A DNA stretch of 64,000 nucleotides from Pseudomonadota bacterium (lineage in GTDB: Bacteria > Desulfobacterota > Binatia > Binatales > Binataceae): NCBI GenBank assembly GCA_021325355.1, contig JAJPHI010000034.1, forward strand, positions 1 to 64,000. Reading direction: 5' to 3'. Below are positions 17,459 to 24,852 of this stretch, piece after piece. How positions within the stretch are numbered: the stretch's first letter is position 1; the number at the start of each line of letters is the position of its first letter. The position numbers were made by a program, and so were the translations under genes. The notes beneath the pieces are model-generated. The model ran no database searches and was not told the origin of the DNA. It worked only from the letters and a program-made list of their open reading frames with translations.

Positions 17459-18109
17459 ATGCAGCTTTACAATTCTTTCGGACCGAATCCACGCGCGATG
17501 CGCATGTTTCTCGCCGAAAAGGGCATCACCATTCCGATGAAGGATATCGACCTGATGAAGGCCGAGAATCGCCGCCCGCCTTATACTGATCGCAACCCGG
17601 GCGGCCAACTGCCGGCCCTCGAGCTGGATAACGGCAAATGCATCGGCGAGACCGTGGTGATTTGGGAATACCTCGAAGAGAAGCATCCGACGCCGCCGCT
17701 GATCGGATCGACTGCCGAAGATCGCGCCGAAACCCGTCAGTGGGTGCGCCGCGTCGAGCAGAACATCACCGAGAATCTCTACAATGGTTTTCGCTTTGCC
17801 GAAGGCCTGCAACTCTTCAAGGACCGTGTGCCGTGCGAGCCGGACGCCGCGCCGGGCCTTAAGCGGATCGTGCAGGCGCGGCTCAAATGGCTCGACGGCC
17901 TGATGAACGGGCGCGAATATATCGTCCCGAACCGCTTCAGTATCGCTGATATAGTGCTCTATTGCGCATTGGATTTCGGTGCCGGCGTCGGTCAGAAAAT
18001 TGATCCGGCCTTGAGCAATATCAACGCCTGGTTCAAACGGATCGACTCCCGGCCCAGCGCCGCCGCAAGTCTGCATCCCGCATCCGCGCAACTGAAGATG
18101 AAGGGCTGA
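17459..18109 (+). CDS. Glutathione S-transferase
   Basis: Seen: 216 aa. The N-terminal thioredoxin-like domain has YNSFGPNPRAMRMFLAEKG and the cis-Pro/binding segment GGQLPALEL ... IGETVVIWEYLEE; the C-terminal helical domain includes the GST N-capping motif FSIADIVLY. Known: GSTs conjugate or isomerise electrophiles with glutathione in the cytoplasm. ATG 17459 follows GAGGGAGGAG, a good ribosome site, and is preferred over upstream starts. It may help with electrophiles or epoxides. Confidence 0.88.
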   Translation: MQLYNSFGPNPRAMRMFLAEKGITIPMKDIDLMKAENRRPPYTDRNPGGQLPALELDNGKCIGETVVIWEYLEEKHPTPPLIGSTAEDRAETRQWVRRVEQNITENLYNGFRFAEGLQLFKDRVPCEPDAAPGLKRIVQARLKWLDGLMNGREYIVPNRFSIADIVLYCALDFGAGVGQKIDPALSNINAWFKRIDSRPSAAASLHPASAQLKMKG

Positions 18110-18131
18110 GCGGGCTTCCCTCTGAGGGATC

Positions 18132-19145
18132 GTGACGGCGCCAGCAGATATCGCCGATCAGCTCCTGCGGTTCGTGCGCGATCAGACCGGTGACCGGGCA
18201 GCGACGGTCCGTGCCATCACGGTGCTGCCCGGCCACGCCGGTCAAAGCTACAGTTTCACGCTCGAACGGCAGGCGGACGGCGCGCCGATCAGCGAAAAAC
18301 TGGTGTTGCGGCTGGCTCCCGCGGGCGTACGAATCGCCGGCCCCGCCGATGTCGTGCGTCAGGCGCGTATCATGCGCTCGTTGGCCGGGACCGCCGTCCC
18401 GGCGCCACCAATCCGCTGGTTCGGCGACGATCCTGAATGGTTCGGGCGGCCCTACTTCGTCGCGAGCTTCGTCAGCGGCGACAAGCTGGCGCTAGGGGAG
18501 CGCGAATTTGCTCCCGCCGATCAACCACAACTGGCGTGCGCCACGATGCGGATGCTGGCGACTCTGCACGCACTACCATGGGCAAGCCGTCGCGAGGCGT
18601 GGGGCGAGCCGCAGTCGCTGGCCGATGAGCTGGAGCGGCTCGACAGCCTGCTCGATCGTCCGACCCTCGACCCCGTGATCGTCGCCGACGCCCCGCGTCT
18701 GCGCGAGCGCCTCCGCCGCACCCTCCCCACCGACGCGCGGATCGGCTGTGTCCACGGTGACCTCAACTGGACCAACTGCATCTATGAAAATGGTCAATTG
18801 CGGGCAGTGATCGATTGGGAGCTGGCGCAGATCGGCGCCGTCCTTATCGATCTCGGCTGGATCTGCCTCTTCTCTGATCGCCCAGTCTGGGTCAAGCAGG
18901 ACCTGATTCCGGCGCATATTCAATCGCCGGACGAACTCGTCGCGATCTACCGGGAACAGGCGCAGTCGCGGGAGAGCAAGGCGGAAATCGACTGGTTCCG
19001 GGCCTTCGCCTGTTATCGGTTCGGCGTAATCACCGCCTTCAATGTGATGCTGCATCGGCGCGGCAAACGCGTCGATCCGATGTGGGAAGATATCGCCCTG
19101 AGCGGACCGCGCTTCTTTGCGCGTGGTCTCGAGCTGCTCGCCTGA
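18132..19145 (+). CDS. Phosphotransferase-family (APH-like) kinase
   Basis: Seen: 337 aa. The C-lobe motif CVHGDLNWTNCIYE ... VIDWELAQIGAVLIDLGW is the catalytic HGDxxxxN and DW/DFG equivalent of aminoglycoside-phosphotransferase-like kinases. The N-lobe has GHAGQSYSFTLER. Known: this group includes the kinase half of ACAD10/11, which phosphorylates 4-hydroxyacyl-CoA, and also drug and choline kinases. Start GTG 18132 is 22 bases after the GST stop, so the two may be co-transcribed. The real substrate is unknown. Confidence 0.78.
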   Translation: MTAPADIADQLLRFVRDQTGDRAATVRAITVLPGHAGQSYSFTLERQADGAPISEKLVLRLAPAGVRIAGPADVVRQARIMRSLAGTAVPAPPIRWFGDDPEWFGRPYFVASFVSGDKLALGEREFAPADQPQLACATMRMLATLHALPWASRREAWGEPQSLADELERLDSLLDRPTLDPVIVADAPRLRERLRRTLPTDARIGCVHGDLNWTNCIYENGQLRAVIDWELAQIGAVLIDLGWICLFSDRPVWVKQDLIPAHIQSPDELVAIYREQAQSRESKAEIDWFRAFACYRFGVITAFNVMLHRRGKRVDPMWEDIALSGPRFFARGLELLA

Positions 19146-19154
19146 GCGCGCAGC

Positions 19155-20210
19155 TCAGACCGCATTAGTTGCGACGCCGCCTGCGGTTCTGAGCTGAGCC
19201 AAAGCGTCGCGGTACGGCGGCCGCGCGATGCCGCGTTCGGTGATTATCGCGCTCACGAGCTCCGCCGGGGTGACATCGAAGGCCGGGTTAAAGATCTCGA
19301 CGCCCTCCGGCGTAATCGGTTTGCCAAAGAACCGCGTCAACTCAGTCGGCGAGCGCTCTTCGATCGGAATCGCCGCACCGTCGGCGCAGTCAAAATCAAT
19401 CGTGGATAGAGGCGCCGCGACAAAAAACGGCACGTTGTGTCGCTGCGCCAGAACGGCGAGCGGGTAGGTACCGATTTTGTTAGCGACGTCGCCGTTTGCC
19501 GCAATCCGATCGGCGCCGACAATCACGCATGAGATCGCGCCCGCGCGCAGCACGGTCGCCGCCATATTGTCGGCAATCACCGTGACCGGAATCCGTTCCT
19601 TGCGCATCTCCCAGGCCGTCAAACGGGCGCCCTGAAGAAACGGACGGGTTTCATCCGCCACGACCCTGACCTTCTTTCCGCGAGCCCGGGCCGCGCGGAT
19701 CACTCCCAACGCAGTGCCGTATCCCGCGGTCGCGAGCGCGCCGGCATTGCAGTGCGTCAGGACGGTGGCGGGCGATTCGAGGAGACCCGCGCCGTGACTG
19801 CCGATCGCGCGATTTGCCGCGACGTCTTCGCGGGCAATCGCCAGTGCCTCATTACGCAGGCGGCGGAAAAGACGGTCGGCATCAAGCTCGCGATGGGACG
19901 CGAAGACCCGCTGCATGCGCTCGAGCGCCCACGCGAGATTGACGGCGGTCGGCCGCGTCGCGCGCAGCACCCGAGCGACCTGGTCGAAACGGCGCTCGGC
20001 CCGCGCGCCGCTGTAGCCGCGCAGACCGAGCGCCACGCCCATCGCGGCGGCCACACCGATAGCCGGGGCTCCGCGAATGACCATCGAACGAATCGCCTCG
20101 GCGACGCCGCGGTAGTCCTTGTAAATGCGCACCACTTCGCGTTGGGGCAGCAGGCGCTGATCGATCATGCGCACGCTGTCGTCGCGCCATTCAATGGTTT
20201 TTACAGCCAC
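19155..20210 (-). CDS. mtnA: Methylthioribose-1-phosphate isomerase
   Basis: Seen: 351 aa with [17 protein letters not shown], the catalytic-cysteine region [19 protein letters not shown], and the Asp motif [19 protein letters not shown]. Known: MtnA converts 5-methylthioribose-1-phosphate to the ribulose form in the methionine salvage pathway. Length is typical. eIF2B-like regulatory paralogs share the fold, but the Cys/Asp pair favours MtnA. No other salvage gene (mtnB, mtnC, mtnP) is nearby. It converges with the phosphotransferase gene with a 9-base gap. Confidence 0.93.
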   Translation of the reverse strand: MAVKTIEWRDDSVRMIDQRLLPQREVVRIYKDYRGVAEAIRSMVIRGAPAIGVAAAMGVALGLRGYSGARAERRFDQVARVLRATRPTAVNLAWALERMQRVFASHRELDADRLFRRLRNEALAIAREDVAANRAIGSHGAGLLESPATVLTHCNAGALATAGYGTALGVIRAARARGKKVRVVADETRPFLQGARLTAWEMRKERIPVTVIADNMAATVLRAGAISCVIVGADRIAANGDVANKIGTYPLAVLAQRHNVPFFVAAPLSTIDFDCADGAAIPIEERSPTELTRFFGKPITPEGVEIFNPAFDVTPAELVSAIITERGIARPPYRDALAQLRTAGGVATNAV

Positions 20211-20266
20211 GGCAGGAAGTAGCGGAACGAATCAGTATCGCGCGAGAAGTTCACTCGGATGAAAGC

Positions 20267-20668
20267 CTAGGCGCGCTCGTAGACGCCGCGCGCCTTGCGC
20301 TTGACCAGACCGGCATCGATCCAACGCGTGATCGCGGCGAAAATTTCAGACGGGCGCTTGCTTTTCGCCGCGCCGATTCCGCGCACGTCGGCCGCCTTGA
20401 ACTGCTTCGGCAATTGATCAAGCATCGCGCGCCAATCGACGCGACCGCTCGGCGCTGCCGCCGCGCGCGCCGCGCGTGCGCGGCCACGGGTGCCGCCCAC
20501 GGCGGCACTACCCAGACCTAAGCGATGAAGAGCCGCCGCTTCTTCCTTGAGTTGTCGCAGTTCAGTTTCCTTGCTGCGAATCTCGGATTGTAGACTTGCG
20601 TATAGTGCGCGGGCCTGCTCCTGAACCCGCGCGAAGCTGGTTACGCCGCGGAGCTTTTGTCGAGGCAT
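20267..20668 (-). CDS. Small coiled-coil / winged-helix-like protein
   Basis: Seen: 133 aa. The N-terminal third is a coiled coil (LQSEIRSKETELRQLKEE), the middle is Ala/Arg-rich, and the C-terminal 55 residues (DWRAMLDQLPKQFKAADV ... RWIDAGLVKRKARGVYER) look like a small winged-helix or HTH domain. No known family is recognised. ATG 20668 has an AGGAG site about 9 bases upstream, chosen over TTG 20671. The gene is preceded by a perfect 14-bp palindrome right behind the ribosome site and a promoter-like sequence, which suggests it may control itself. DNA binding is inferred. Confidence 0.7.
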   Translation of the reverse strand: MPRQKLRGVTSFARVQEQARALYASLQSEIRSKETELRQLKEEAAALHRLGLGSAAVGGTRGRARAARAAAAPSGRVDWRAMLDQLPKQFKAADVRGIGAAKSKRPSEIFAAITRWIDAGLVKRKARGVYERA

Positions 20669-20683
20669 CAAGTAGTTCTCCTA

Positions 20684-20697
20684 AGTAAAGCTTTACT
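20684..20697. promoter_or_regulatory. 14-bp perfect palindrome AGTAAAGCTTTACT
   Basis: A perfect inverted repeat next to the ribosome site of the small coiled-coil/winged-helix gene and 11 bp downstream of its proposed -10. The position suits a repressor operator, perhaps for the gene's own product. Confidence 0.55.
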
Positions 20698-20708
20698 GAT
20701 TGGGTATC

Positions 20709-20737
20709 TTAGTACACTACAGTTGGCTTATCCACAA
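20709..20737 (-). promoter_or_regulatory. Putative sigma70 promoter of the coiled-coil protein
   Basis: On the minus strand TTGTGG is followed after 17 bases by TACTAA, then the 14-bp palindrome and the ribosome site. Matches to consensus are only partial. The -35 element overlaps an exact DnaA-box sequence (20728-20736). Confidence 0.4.
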
Positions 20738-20997
20738 GTCAGCTTCCGAAGTAAAATATGACCTCGGTATATGATAGATAGGACGACTTGATAACCGAAA
20801 GTTTGCTTTTTCGGAGCGCAATAAAGAGATTTTTCAATGATGCCGCCGGTTCAGTTAACGGCCCTGATTAGGTCCCGGTCACTCGACTGAAAACCCACGG
20901 CGCGCACTGATCAGTTCGCGTCACGCCCCATCTTCAATCGTTTTCCCGATTTCCTGCTCTCAGCGGCGGTTATCATAAGAAGCGGCGCCTTGGCGGC

Positions 20998-21048
20998 GTC
21001 TGCAAAAGTGAATGCGTACGCATCCCGACAGCGACAGGTTTTGCAGAC
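20998..21048 (+). promoter_or_regulatory. Nested inverted repeat in leader of the RRM gene
   Basis: GTCTGCAAAA (20998-21007) pairs perfectly with TTTTGCAGAC (21039-21048), and between them lies a perfect 12-bp palindrome ATGCGTACGCAT (21012-21023). If transcribed, it folds into a stem carrying an inner stem-loop about 175 bases upstream of the RRM start codon. It could be a regulatory RNA element or a DNA operator. Confidence 0.5.
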
Positions 21049-21223
21049 TCTTCGACCGCAAGATGTTCGAGGCTATGTTAGGATGGTCAGGGATGCTATA
21101 AGGACGAGTCAAGGGGAAGGGTTTTTCGGCGAAGGGTTTTCATTTGTTTCGAGCGTGCGGTCTTGAAAACAGCTTACGGAACAGGTGTCGACCCACACGT
21201 CAGGGGCCCCGGGAGAGAACTCA

Positions 21224-21520
21224 ATGGGCCGTAGGCTGTACGTAGGGAATTTGGCTTGGGCGGTGACCGACGAAGACTTGGCGCAGGTGTTTGGGGAGGT
21301 GGGCAAAGTAGAGAATGCGCAGGTGATTATCGACCGGGCGACCAACCGCTCGCGCGGCTTCGGCTTCGTCGAGATGGCGAGCGACGAGGAAGCCGAGAAG
21401 GCCATCAGCGCGCTCGACGGACGGGAGGTCAAGGGCCGCGCGATTCGCGTCAATGAGGCGCAGGCGCGCAGCGGGGGCGGCGGCAGCCGCGGTGGTGGTA
21501 ATCGTGACCGTGATCGTTAA
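21224..21520 (+). CDS. RRM-domain RNA-binding protein
   Basis: Seen: 98 aa, one RRM with RNP2 LYVGNL and RNP1 RGFGFVEM, followed by a short Gly/Arg tail. Known: small bacterial RRM proteins of this type resemble plant and cyanobacterial glycine-rich proteins, often cold- or stress-linked and acting as RNA chaperones. ATG 21224 follows GGGAGAGAAC and starts just before the RRM; an upstream GTG would add 13 residues unlike the family. It has a long leader with inverted repeats, so post-transcriptional or self-control is plausible. Confidence 0.93.
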   Translation: MGRRLYVGNLAWAVTDEDLAQVFGEVGKVENAQVIIDRATNRSRGFGFVEMASDEEAEKAISALDGREVKGRAIRVNEAQARSGGGGSRGGGNRDRDR

Positions 21521-21822
21521 CCGTTCCACGCCGCAATAGTTCCCAAAAAAGGAAGGACCAAGCGTTAAGGCTCGGTCCTCCGCCAACCGGGAAAAGGGGG
21601 GGCAAACCCCGGCTAGCAGGTTTTATTGTACGCGGCCTTTAGCCACTTGCAATAGCCAATCGCGCGACAATCGACGATTATCGATCGAGAGCCGTCGGTC
21701 AAGCCCGCTCAAGAATCTCATTATTATTCCTAATCGTTCTTTATCCTCCGAACTTATATGTCGCTCAGAAGCGATACACGCCTCTGGACCGATCAAATCT
21801 GGTATAAAACTCAACCGCACGG
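21521..21822. other. Intergenic region between convergent RRM and molybdenum-hydroxylase genes
   Basis: About 300 bp. Apart from the hairpin at 21554-21579 I see no RNA gene. A 65-residue minus-strand frame exists at 21623-21820 but lacks a ribosome site and family features. Confidence 0.6.
21554..21579 (+). terminator. Hairpin after RRM gene
   Basis: AGGACC-A-AGC, a 6-base loop, then GCT-C-GGTCCT: a 9-bp stem with one mismatch, 34 bases after the RRM stop. It has no T-run, so termination strength is uncertain. Confidence 0.45.
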
Positions 21823-24165
21823 TTAGTCGGCCGCAGCGCTGGCCAACTGATTTGCCGTCGACCGCGATGAGGCGCGCAGCGCGTTGAGCAGCCGCGGCGG
21901 ATTTATCGGCAACTCGGTCACGCGCACACCAACCGCCTGATAGATTGCTTCAGCGATCGCTGCCATCGGCGGAACGATATTCACTTCGCCGACGCCGCGG
22001 ATACCGAGGGGATGGTCGGGATTCGGCACCTCGACGATGGTGGTCTCGATCATCGGCAGATCGAGACAGGTCGGCATCCGATAGTCGAGCAGCCCGGTAT
22101 TCCGCAGAATCCCGCGTTGATCGTAAAAGTATTCCTCGTTGAGTGCCCAGCCGATTCCCTGCACGAGACCACCCTGCATCTGTCCTTCGACATAGCTCGG
22201 ATGGATTGCGCGACCGACGTCCTGGGTGATCGAGGCGCGCAGTATCTGAACCTTGCCGGTCTCCGGATCAACCTCGACATCGACGCAGGCGGTTGCAAAG
22301 GCATTGCCGACGGCGCCGACGGCGCCGGCATTCAGACTGGCGCGACCCACCACCGGCCCGCCGGTGCTGATCAGCCGCGCGCCGAGATCCTTGATAGTGA
22401 GCGGCGGCGTTTGCTTGCCGCGGCGGGTGAAAACCCCGCGCGCGAAATCAACTTCCTGCGGATCACAGTCCCAGAGCTGTGCGGCGCGAAGTTTCAGTTG
22501 CCGCAACGCATCGTGCGCGGCATGGTAAACCGCCATGCCGGTCGCCAGCGTCACGCGGCTGCCGCCGGTTACGTCATTGTGGCCGATCGCGTCCGTATCG
22601 GCCACCAAAGGACGGACATCCTTGACATCGACCCCCAGCACTTCGGCGGCGATCATCGCCATCGAGGCCCGTGAACCGCCGATATCAACCGAGCCGGTAA
22701 CGACGCTGACGGTACCGTCGAGATGGATATTGACGTCGGCGGACGATTGCAGGCCGCCATTGAACCAGAAGCCCGAGGCCACGCCGCGTCCGCGATTCGC
22801 GCCGATCAGTTCGGAGCGATAGTGCCGGCTCTCGCGCATCGCTTCGAGCGTTTCAATGAAGCCGATTTTCTTGAACGGCGGACCGGCCGGCTGCGGGCTG
22901 CCCTGACGCGCCGCATTGCGCAGGCGGAACTCGATCGGATCGATACCGCACTTCTCCGCGAGCTCGTTGATTACACATTCGCAGGCAAAGGCTGAAGCTG
23001 GAGCGCCCGGGGCGCGGTAAGCCGCGACTTTCGGCCGATTGACGACGACATCGAAGGTGTCAATCAGCAGATTCTCGATATGGTAGGGCCCAAGCGTAGT
23101 CATCGCCCCCGGCGCGAACGGCGAGCCGGGAAAGGCGCCGGCCTCATAGGCCATCCACACCTGCGCAGCGGTGATTTTGCCCGTTCGATCCGCGCCAATC
23201 TTCACCCGGAACATGGTTCCGGAAGTCGGACCGGTAGCGCGCAGGACTTCGTTGCGCGTCATGCTCATCTTGACCGGCCGCCCGGTTTTCTTGGCGAGCA
23301 GCACCGCCAGTGGCTCGAGATAGACGGTCGTCTTGCCGCCGAAGCCGCCGCCGATCTCGGCGGGAACCACGCGGATTCGGCCCTCGGGCATGGTCAGCAC
23401 GGCGGCGGTCAAAGTGCGGACGTTGAAGCTGCCCTGCGTCGAGCAGTAGATAACGACGTGGTCGCTCGCATCCCATACCGCCAGGGCGTTCTGCGGTTCG
23501 ATATAGCCCTGATGAACGGCGGCGGTGCGAAATTCGCGCTCCACGATAAAGTCCGCGGCCGCAAAGCCGGCCTCGAGATCGCCGCGCTGCAGTTGGATAT
23601 GTCCCGCGATGTTACTCGGTCGATCCGGCCCCTCGGGCACCCCCGGATCGACCCGACTCTTCATGAACATCTGCCGCAGCTCAGGCAGCAGCACCGGCGC
23701 ATCGTCACGCATCGCTTCTTCGGCAGTCATGACCGGCGGGAGCGGTTCGTATTCAACCTCGATCAGCTCGAGCGCTTCCTCGGCGACATGCTTGCTGACC
23801 GCCGCAACCGCCGCGACGGCATGTCCGTCGTACAGCACCTTGTCGCGGGCCATCACGTTGAGCGAGAGGTAGTGCGTGTTAACGACCAGCTCGCCCACCT
23901 GGGCCATCGCGCCTTTAACTTCAGGGAAGTCCGCGCCCGTGATAACCGCGTGGACCCCCGGATGGCGCAGAGCCTTTGCCGTATTGATTGATTTGATGAG
24001 GGCGTGGACGTGCGGGCTGCGCAACACCTTGCCGTGGAGCATCCCCGGAAGATTGTAATCAGCGCCGTATTTGGCGCGTCCGGTTACCTTGTCTTCACCG
24101 TCATGCCGGATTGGCCGCGTGCCGACGACGCGGAACTCTCCGTTCGATTCATTGCGATCGCTCAT
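21823..24165 (-). CDS. Molybdenum hydroxylase large subunit (copy 1)
   Basis: Seen: 780 aa from ATG 24165, which has a GGAGG site 9 bases upstream; an earlier in-frame start adds an unrelated tail. N-terminal VVGTRPIRHDGEDKVTGRAKYGADY begins the a/b-hammerhead domain. The Moco-binding core has the motif GGGFGGKTTVYLEP and AAYRAPGAPASAF, and a conserved C-terminal GVGEVNIVPPMAAIAEAI. Known: this is the xanthine dehydrogenase/aldehyde oxidase CoxL-like family. The motif is not AYxCSFR of form-I CO dehydrogenase, so CO oxidation is unlikely. It is a close paralog of the 24853-27138 gene and shares its single FAD and 2Fe-2S partners. The substrate is unknown. Confidence 0.92.
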   Translation of the reverse strand: MSDRNESNGEFRVVGTRPIRHDGEDKVTGRAKYGADYNLPGMLHGKVLRSPHVHALIKSINTAKALRHPGVHAVITGADFPEVKGAMAQVGELVVNTHYLSLNVMARDKVLYDGHAVAAVAAVSKHVAEEALELIEVEYEPLPPVMTAEEAMRDDAPVLLPELRQMFMKSRVDPGVPEGPDRPSNIAGHIQLQRGDLEAGFAAADFIVEREFRTAAVHQGYIEPQNALAVWDASDHVVIYCSTQGSFNVRTLTAAVLTMPEGRIRVVPAEIGGGFGGKTTVYLEPLAVLLAKKTGRPVKMSMTRNEVLRATGPTSGTMFRVKIGADRTGKITAAQVWMAYEAGAFPGSPFAPGAMTTLGPYHIENLLIDTFDVVVNRPKVAAYRAPGAPASAFACECVINELAEKCGIDPIEFRLRNAARQGSPQPAGPPFKKIGFIETLEAMRESRHYRSELIGANRGRGVASGFWFNGGLQSSADVNIHLDGTVSVVTGSVDIGGSRASMAMIAAEVLGVDVKDVRPLVADTDAIGHNDVTGGSRVTLATGMAVYHAAHDALRQLKLRAAQLWDCDPQEVDFARGVFTRRGKQTPPLTIKDLGARLISTGGPVVGRASLNAGAVGAVGNAFATACVDVEVDPETGKVQILRASITQDVGRAIHPSYVEGQMQGGLVQGIGWALNEEYFYDQRGILRNTGLLDYRMPTCLDLPMIETTIVEVPNPDHPLGIRGVGEVNIVPPMAAIAEAIYQAVGVRVTELPINPPRLLNALRASSRSTANQLASAAAD

Positions 24166-24262
24166 CTGCCGATACCTCCGATGGATCGCGGAAATTTTGC
24201 CGGGCATCGGCGCGGCCTGCGCCTCGCCCGTCGCCGCAATTGCGACTGCCCGAAGGCGGGAA

Positions 24263-24499
24263 TCAGGGGACACCCGCGAGATGCGGGGCCGGTCCACTCA
24301 CCGGGATCGCGCTCGAGATGCCGCGGACGCCGGTGAACGGCGTACCGCTGCTGCCGCCAAAAAAGCAGGCCTGGGTGCCGACCACCGCCACGCCATAGTA
24401 GTGCAGGGCCTTGCATTGAGCGACCGGCATCTGACGGGCGGGCGGTTTCGTCCCGCTCATGCCGACCAACACAGCAAACAGTCCAGCGAGCAGATGCAT
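24263..24499 (-). CDS. Small exported hypothetical protein
   Basis: Seen: 78 aa, with a hydrophobic N-terminus MHLLAGLFAVLVGM that could be a signal peptide, and two cysteines. ATG 24499 has a GGAG site 7 bases upstream. It lies between the MoaD-like gene and large subunit copy 1, same strand, with 29- and 97-base gaps. No family is recognised, and it could be a spurious frame. Confidence 0.4.
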   Translation of the reverse strand: MHLLAGLFAVLVGMSGTKPPARQMPVAQCKALHYYGVAVVGTQACFFGGSSGTPFTGVRGISSAIPVSGPAPHLAGVP

Positions 24500-24528
24500 A
24501 GTGTATCTCCACTGTGCCGCGACGCGAC

Positions 24529-24795
24529 TCAGGTACCGCCGCCGATTGCAGGAATAAAGAAAATTTCACTGTTCTCGCGCACGCGATCGAGCAGACCGCC
24601 GGTGCCCATTTCCCCATCGATCGACACCGCCACGGACGGCTTGAGATCGCCATTCTGCAGCAATTGCTCGCGGAAACCGGGGAAGCGCCGCTCCAGGTCA
24701 TCGATAACCTGGCCGATAGTGCGGCCGCTCACCGGTACTCGTTCAACTCCGTTCGTCAGTTTGCGCAACAGCGCCGGCACAACCACGGTAGCCAT
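24529..24795 (-). CDS. MoaD/ThiS-like ubiquitin-fold protein
   Basis: Seen: 88 aa with the ubiquitin-fold pattern TVVVPALLRKL ... TIGQVIDDLERRFPG ... EIFFIPAIGGGT. The Gly-Gly near the C-terminus is the residue pair that carries the thiocarboxylate in MoaD/ThiS; here an extra Thr follows. Known: MoaD donates sulfur to molybdopterin. Sitting among two molybdenum-hydroxylase large subunits, it may supply cofactor sulfur to them. It could instead serve another sulfur-transfer path. Confidence 0.82.
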   Translation of the reverse strand: MATVVVPALLRKLTNGVERVPVSGRTIGQVIDDLERRFPGFREQLLQNGDLKPSVAVSIDGEMGTGGLLDRVRENSEIFFIPAIGGGT

Positions 24796-24799
24796 AAGT

Positions 24800-24831
24800 A
24801 AAAAGGGCCGGGCCTTGCGGCACCGGCCCTT
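24800..24831 (-). terminator. Rho-independent terminator after large subunit copy 2
   Basis: On the minus strand a 9-bp perfect stem AAGGGCCGG/CCGGCCCTT is followed by a run of T. It lies between the copy 2 stop (24853) and the MoaD start (24795), so it should separate or attenuate transcription of the moaD-copy 1 part. Confidence 0.8.
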
Positions 24832-24852
24832 CCTCTCAGTTCAGCATCACGA

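Larger units (their letters stand above)
20669..21223. other. Long structured intergenic region
   Basis: This 555-bp stretch has no convincing gene. It holds the promoter and palindrome of the coiled-coil gene, a single perfect DnaA-box sequence (20728-20736), a CCGAAA/TTTCGG hairpin (20795-20814), a 10-bp palindrome ACTGATCAGT (20906-20915) and a nested inverted repeat (20998-21048) leading toward the RRM gene. It is more A+T-rich on its left side. Confidence 0.7.

Noticed and set aside
20728-20736. Replication origin at 20.7 kb
   Set aside because: Only one DnaA box, no box cluster, no dnaA/dnaN, and gyrB is 43 kb away.
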